A DNA stretch of 64,000 nucleotides, from positions 1 to 64,000 of the forward strand of contig CAKSQK010000001.1 of the NCBI GenBank assembly GCA_934486785.1. The letters are read 5' to 3'. The DNA comes from an uncultured Niabella sp. (lineage in GTDB: Bacteria; Bacteroidota; Bacteroidia; Chitinophagales; Chitinophagaceae). Shown piece by piece: positions 61,262 to 64,000 of this stretch. Each line of letters opens with the position of its first letter. Within the stretch, counting starts at the first letter, position 1. Under the pieces are notes generated by a model. It was not told where the DNA came from, did not search any database, and worked only from the letters and a program-made list of their open reading frames with translations. Both the position numbers and the translations under genes were made by a program.

Positions 61262-62560
61262 TTGATCATTACAAAAACATTCACGTTACATCAGCCTGCT
61301 GCAATAAAACCGAAAGTGTTGAATTGGTTACAACAGTTCAACACTTTTTGTTTTTTAGACAGTAACAACTACGGGCACCAGGGTAAAAACCATGAGGTAC
61401 TGGTGGGCGCCGGCGTGAGAAGAAAATTTGAATCAGGCGAAAGCCATGCCCTGAGCGGCTTACAGCAATTTATTGATGAAAAACCTTGCTGGCTTTTTGG
61501 GCACCTGGCGTACGATGTGCAAACAACCGGGCATATTAAACCCATCAGGCTGCAGGACCGGCTGCATTTTCCCGATACCTTTTTTTTTGAACCCGCAACA
61601 GTGCTCAGGATACATCAGGGCGAGCTAAGCATCAGCTCTGTTCAGCCTGATCAAATATTTGAAGAAATTGAAAAAGCGGATGCTTTACAAAAAACACATG
61701 CGGTTGAGAACATCTCTATACAAAACAAAATTTCACGGGAAGAATACATTCACATCATACAACAATTGCAGCAGCACATACAACGCGGAGATTGTTATGA
61801 AATTAATTTTTGCCAGGAGTTTTTTGCTGAGCACGCATTGGTTAACCCATTTGTTTTATATGAAAAACTGAATGCACTTTCTCCCAATCCGTTTTCAGCG
61901 CTTTACCGCATAGATGACAAATGGCTTGTAAGCGCCAGCCCTGAAAGGTTTTTACAAAAGAAGGATCGAAGGCTCATCAGCCAGCCCATGAAAGGCACAT
62001 TGCCACGCAATACAAAAAATAGCGATGGTATTAAACAAGAGCAGCAACAATTACTTGCCAGCGCTAAAGAAAAAGCCGAGAATGTAATGGTGGTAGATCT
62101 TGTACGCAACGATCTTTCCCGCATATGCCAAACCGGAACAGTACAGGTAGATGAATTGTTTGGCGTGTACAGTTTTCCGCAGGTACATCAAATGGTATCT
62201 ACTATAAGCGGCGTGCTGAATGATGGCGTAACCTTTAAGGATATTATCAATGCCATGTTTCCGATGGGTTCTATGACAGGTGCACCAAAAATAAACGTAA
62301 TGCATTTAATTGACCGCTATGAAAAAAGTAATCGCGGCATCTTTTCCGGAACTGTTGGCTACATGACTCCCGGCGGCGATTTTGATTTGAATGTGGTGAT
62401 CCGCAGCCTGATGTACAACCAGTCTACCCAATATCTTTCATTTCAGGCCGGCAGCGGCATTACCATTTATGCCGATGCAGAAAAAGAATGGGATGAATGT
62501 ATGGTTAAGGCTAAAGCCATTAAAGAAATTTTGAAATCAGTATCAGCGGAAAGAAAATAG
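61262..62560 (+). CDS. pabB: Aminodeoxychorismate synthase component I (PabB-like)
   Basis: A 432-residue chorismate-utilising enzyme with TTG start. The catalytic half has FSALYRIDDKWLVSASPERFL, SQPMKGTLPRNTK, MVVDLVRNDLSRICQTG, FPMGSMTGAPKINVMHLIDRYE and RGIFSGTVGYMTPGGDFDLNVVIRSL, the family core. It is shorter than TrpE and lacks the TrpE N-terminal extension, so p-aminobenzoate (folate) synthesis is preferred over anthranilate. No glutaminase subunit or pabC gene lies next to it. It starts 20 bases after the acidic gene, so the two are likely in one transcript. Confidence 0.86.
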   Translation: MIITKTFTLHQPAAIKPKVLNWLQQFNTFCFLDSNNYGHQGKNHEVLVGAGVRRKFESGESHALSGLQQFIDEKPCWLFGHLAYDVQTTGHIKPIRLQDRLHFPDTFFFEPATVLRIHQGELSISSVQPDQIFEEIEKADALQKTHAVENISIQNKISREEYIHIIQQLQQHIQRGDCYEINFCQEFFAEHALVNPFVLYEKLNALSPNPFSALYRIDDKWLVSASPERFLQKKDRRLISQPMKGTLPRNTKNSDGIKQEQQQLLASAKEKAENVMVVDLVRNDLSRICQTGTVQVDELFGVYSFPQVHQMVSTISGVLNDGVTFKDIINAMFPMGSMTGAPKINVMHLIDRYEKSNRGIFSGTVGYMTPGGDFDLNVVIRSLMYNQSTQYLSFQAGSGITIYADAEKEWDECMVKAKAIKEILKSVSAERK

Positions 62561-62567
62561 ATAGATT

Positions 62568-62637
62568 TTCCCGCAGATAGCGCAGAATAAAACATCAGCG
62601 AAAATCAGCGCACAAAAATCAGCGGCATCAGCGGGAA
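62568..62637 (+). repeat. Dispersed repeat, copy B (70 bp), TTCCCGC/GCGGGAA ends
   Basis: Starts TTCCCGCAGATAGCGCAGAA (62568) and ends GCGGCATCAGCGGGAA (62637), 8 bases after the pabB stop. It is the same element as the reverse complement of 48441-48533, minus a 24-bp internal block. It could fold into a long hairpin and may help end the pabB transcript. Confidence 0.8.
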
Positions 62638-62649
62638 ACAAAATATATT

Positions 62650-62705
62650 ATCCCGCAGATAGCGTGGATGGAATAAAGCGCAGATAGCGCAGAAAAACAT
62701 CAGTA
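62650..62705 (+). repeat. Partial third copy of the GCAGATAGCGCAGA repeat
   Basis: Following copy B, ATCCCGCAGATAGCGTGGAT (from 62650) and GCGCAGATAGCGCAGAAAAA-CATCAG (to 62705) repeat the left part of the same element twice, without the right end. It looks like tandem growth or a decayed copy. The rest of the 201-base gap to the transglycosylase gene has no ORF. Confidence 0.6.
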
Positions 62706-62761
62706 AAAAAATTCACGTGCATCTGCAGCAAGTTGGCTTTACAAATTGTATTACTACTTCT

Positions 62762-63817
62762 CTATAATTGAGCGCTTAAGATCATTTGAATGGATTCGTT
62801 TAGCATCTCATTCTTTTTTTCCAGAAACAGCGCCGCTTTATCTGCGGGAAGCCTTAGCTCGTAGGATGCGTTTGTGGCCAATACCCTGTCCATGCCCGGG
62901 TTTAATTTTGTAAACTCATTCAAAGGCATTTCAAGATACTTTGCTACCGCTTTTGAGTTATAACGCCCTTCAATGGTATGTACTTTTACATTTTGATGCG
63001 TGGCAGAATCCCTTACTACAGGCATCATGGCCAATGCCTGAGTCCTGGTAACGGTGGCTACACCACCACGGCCTTCCATAATGTAATGCGTGGCTATAAA
63101 CTTCTTCACGTGGTTGCGGGTTTCTGTAGGCAGGTGGTATTGGAGGCTCCAGAAGTTATTACTTCCCGCCCTTGCAATGGCGCTGTTTACGCGGCCCGGG
63201 CCGCAGTTATAAGCGGCCACCACCAGCAGCCAGTCTTTATAAATATCAAACAGGTAATTTAAATATTTGGAGGCGGCGCGGGTACTTTTCAAATAATCAG
63301 TACGGTCATCCCTAAAGCCGTTTACCTGCAGGCCCATACCCCTTGCCGTTTCGGGCATAAACTGCCAGGGGCCCACTGCACCGGCCCAAGAAACTGCATT
63401 GGCCTTTAAATTTGATTCAATTACCGCCAGGTATTTTAATTGTTTGGGAATACCATTTTGAGTAAGAATATCATCCATCATATCAAAATAAGGGCCGGCC
63501 CATTTTTGCAAATTGCTTAGAGATGTGCTGTGCCGTTGCATATAATCCTGCACAAAGCTCATGGCTTTTGGGTTTAAGTGCTGCAGGTTGATGCTCTTAT
63601 ACGATTTTCCGTTGGATGAAGTTTCTTCAGCAAAAAAATTTCTAAAGCTTTGTTTGGGATCGTGTTTCGCAATTTGCCCGCTCACTGCAGGCTGGCCAGC
63701 GGGTAAAGCGGCCTCTGGTTGCTTCACCATATCAAGCTGGGCAATAGCCGGTACGCTGAGATAAGCAACAGCAAACGCGATGAACAGATTTGTAAATATG
63801 AATTTTGTAATAGCCAT
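62762..63817 (-). CDS. Lytic transglycosylase (SLT domain, LysM tail), MltD-like
   Basis: A 351-residue exported protein with signal peptide (MAITKFIFTNLFIAFAVAYL, cut after AIAQ). The SLT domain (about 105-225) has KYLAVIESNLKANAVSWAGAVGPWQFMPETARGMGLQV with catalytic Glu134 and the AYNCGPGRVNSAIARAG motif. The end (about 280-330, VKVHTIEGRYNSKAVAKYLEMPLNEFTKLNPGMD) is LysM-like. It cleaves glycan strands of peptidoglycan to anhydro-muropeptides. It stands beside the amidase-family fragment at the window edge. Confidence 0.88.
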   Translation of the reverse strand: MAITKFIFTNLFIAFAVAYLSVPAIAQLDMVKQPEAALPAGQPAVSGQIAKHDPKQSFRNFFAEETSSNGKSYKSINLQHLNPKAMSFVQDYMQRHSTSLSNLQKWAGPYFDMMDDILTQNGIPKQLKYLAVIESNLKANAVSWAGAVGPWQFMPETARGMGLQVNGFRDDRTDYLKSTRAASKYLNYLFDIYKDWLLVVAAYNCGPGRVNSAIARAGSNNFWSLQYHLPTETRNHVKKFIATHYIMEGRGGVATVTRTQALAMMPVVRDSATHQNVKVHTIEGRYNSKAVAKYLEMPLNEFTKLNPGMDRVLATNASYELRLPADKAALFLEKKNEMLNESIQMILSAQL

Positions 63818-63865
63818 GTTTTTCTTCCGGATTTTGACGCAGCATTCGCCGTGCGCAACATACCG

Positions 63866-64000
63866 TTATAACGCTCTTTGTAAAACAGAATTACTAAAAC
63901 GCAGCAAAGATAGCTCATTAAACGGTGCTGCCATAAGCTGGACGCTAAATGGCATGCCATTCGTTGGATGTGTGAAAAGTGGCACTGAAATAGCCGGCAC
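63866..64000 (-). CDS. gatA: C-terminal end of an amidase-signature protein, probably GatA
   Basis: The last 44 codons of a minus-strand gene run off the right edge; the stop TAA is at 63866-63868. The visible end reads VPAISVPLFTHPTNGMPFSV, then QLMAAPFNELSLLRFSNSVL and QRAL. PAISVPxF...GMPFSVQLMAAPF...E is the conserved C-terminal strand-and-helix of amidase-signature enzymes, closest to GatA of the Asp/Glu-tRNA amidotransferase. In other Bacteroidota gatA lies next to a LysM transglycosylase gene, as here. The Ser-Ser-Lys active site lies outside the window, so the assignment is from the tail and the neighbour only. Confidence 0.6.
   Translation of the reverse strand: MPAISVPLFTHPTNGMPFSVQLMAAPFNELSLLRFSNSVLQRAL

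Overview
The window is a chromosomal segment of a member of the Bacteroidota, most likely Chitinophagaceae or a near relative. The basis is gene content (fused LpxC-FabZ, DUF4421, DUF4293, DUF5683, DUF4173 and DUF6728 proteins, a single-chain glycyl-tRNA synthetase, one bifunctional Rel), promoter elements of the Bacteroidota type (TAnnTTTG), and the general lack of Shine-Dalgarno sequences. There is no rRNA, CRISPR array, prophage, insertion sequence or integrase island. Most of it is core genome with short gaps; the accessory parts are small.

Layout. 0.3-8.5 kb (minus strand): a large secreted metzincin, a DUF4421 protein, a luciferase-like oxidoreductase, a PH-domain and alpha/beta-hydrolase pair, an MBL-fold hydrolase and a small conserved protein. 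8.6-15.8 kb (plus): HD hydrolase, lpxD, lpxC-fabZ, parA, parB, DUF5683, dapB, linking envelope lipid synthesis, chromosome segregation and lysine/peptidoglycan precursors. 15.8-16.5 kb: a toxin-antitoxin pair whose PIN toxin is frameshifted. 16.5-24 kb: mrp, a carboxypeptidase-regulatory-domain protein, an amidase, a MurC-like ligase, thioredoxin, an MBL hydrolase, trigger factor, tRNA-Leu. 24.2-33.5 kb: rel, tRNA-Pro, xerD, yraN, manA, nth, a DivIC-like protein, eno. 33.4-38.1 kb: carbonic anhydrase with a SulP transporter and a small membrane protein (probable inorganic carbon or anion uptake), DUF4293, glyA. 38.2-44.2 kb: a Crp-type regulator, GNAT, VOC and MFS genes, a frameshifted PLDc_N-like gene, glyS, a DinB-like protein. 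44.4-49.5 kb: an Mla-type lipid transporter (permease, ATPase, MCE protein), BrkB, a MazG-like protein, dtd, arfB. 49.5-52.8 kb: an XRE-S24 regulator and a small membrane-protein cassette with its own winged-helix regulator. 52.8-64 kb: surE, lpxB, an outer-membrane-type protein with DUF6728, a GlcD-type oxidase, recG/purA, an acidic protein, pabB, a lytic transglycosylase, and the 3' end of an amidase (probably gatA) running off the right edge.

The most unusual things are: (1) two near-identical palindromes, TACTTTG-N5-CAAAGT, in front of the two transcription units of the winged-helix/DUF4173 cassette, one lying on top of a good promoter -7 element, with a 26-codon membrane peptide start-stop coupled to the last long gene; (2) a dispersed repeat with TTCCCGC/GCGGGAA ends present twice in opposite orientations; (3) a perfect palindrome inserted in frame in mrp; (4) several genes whose -7 element lies only 4-7 bases before the start codon, suggesting leaderless mRNAs. 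Family assignments come from recognised motifs and general family knowledge; no database search was run.
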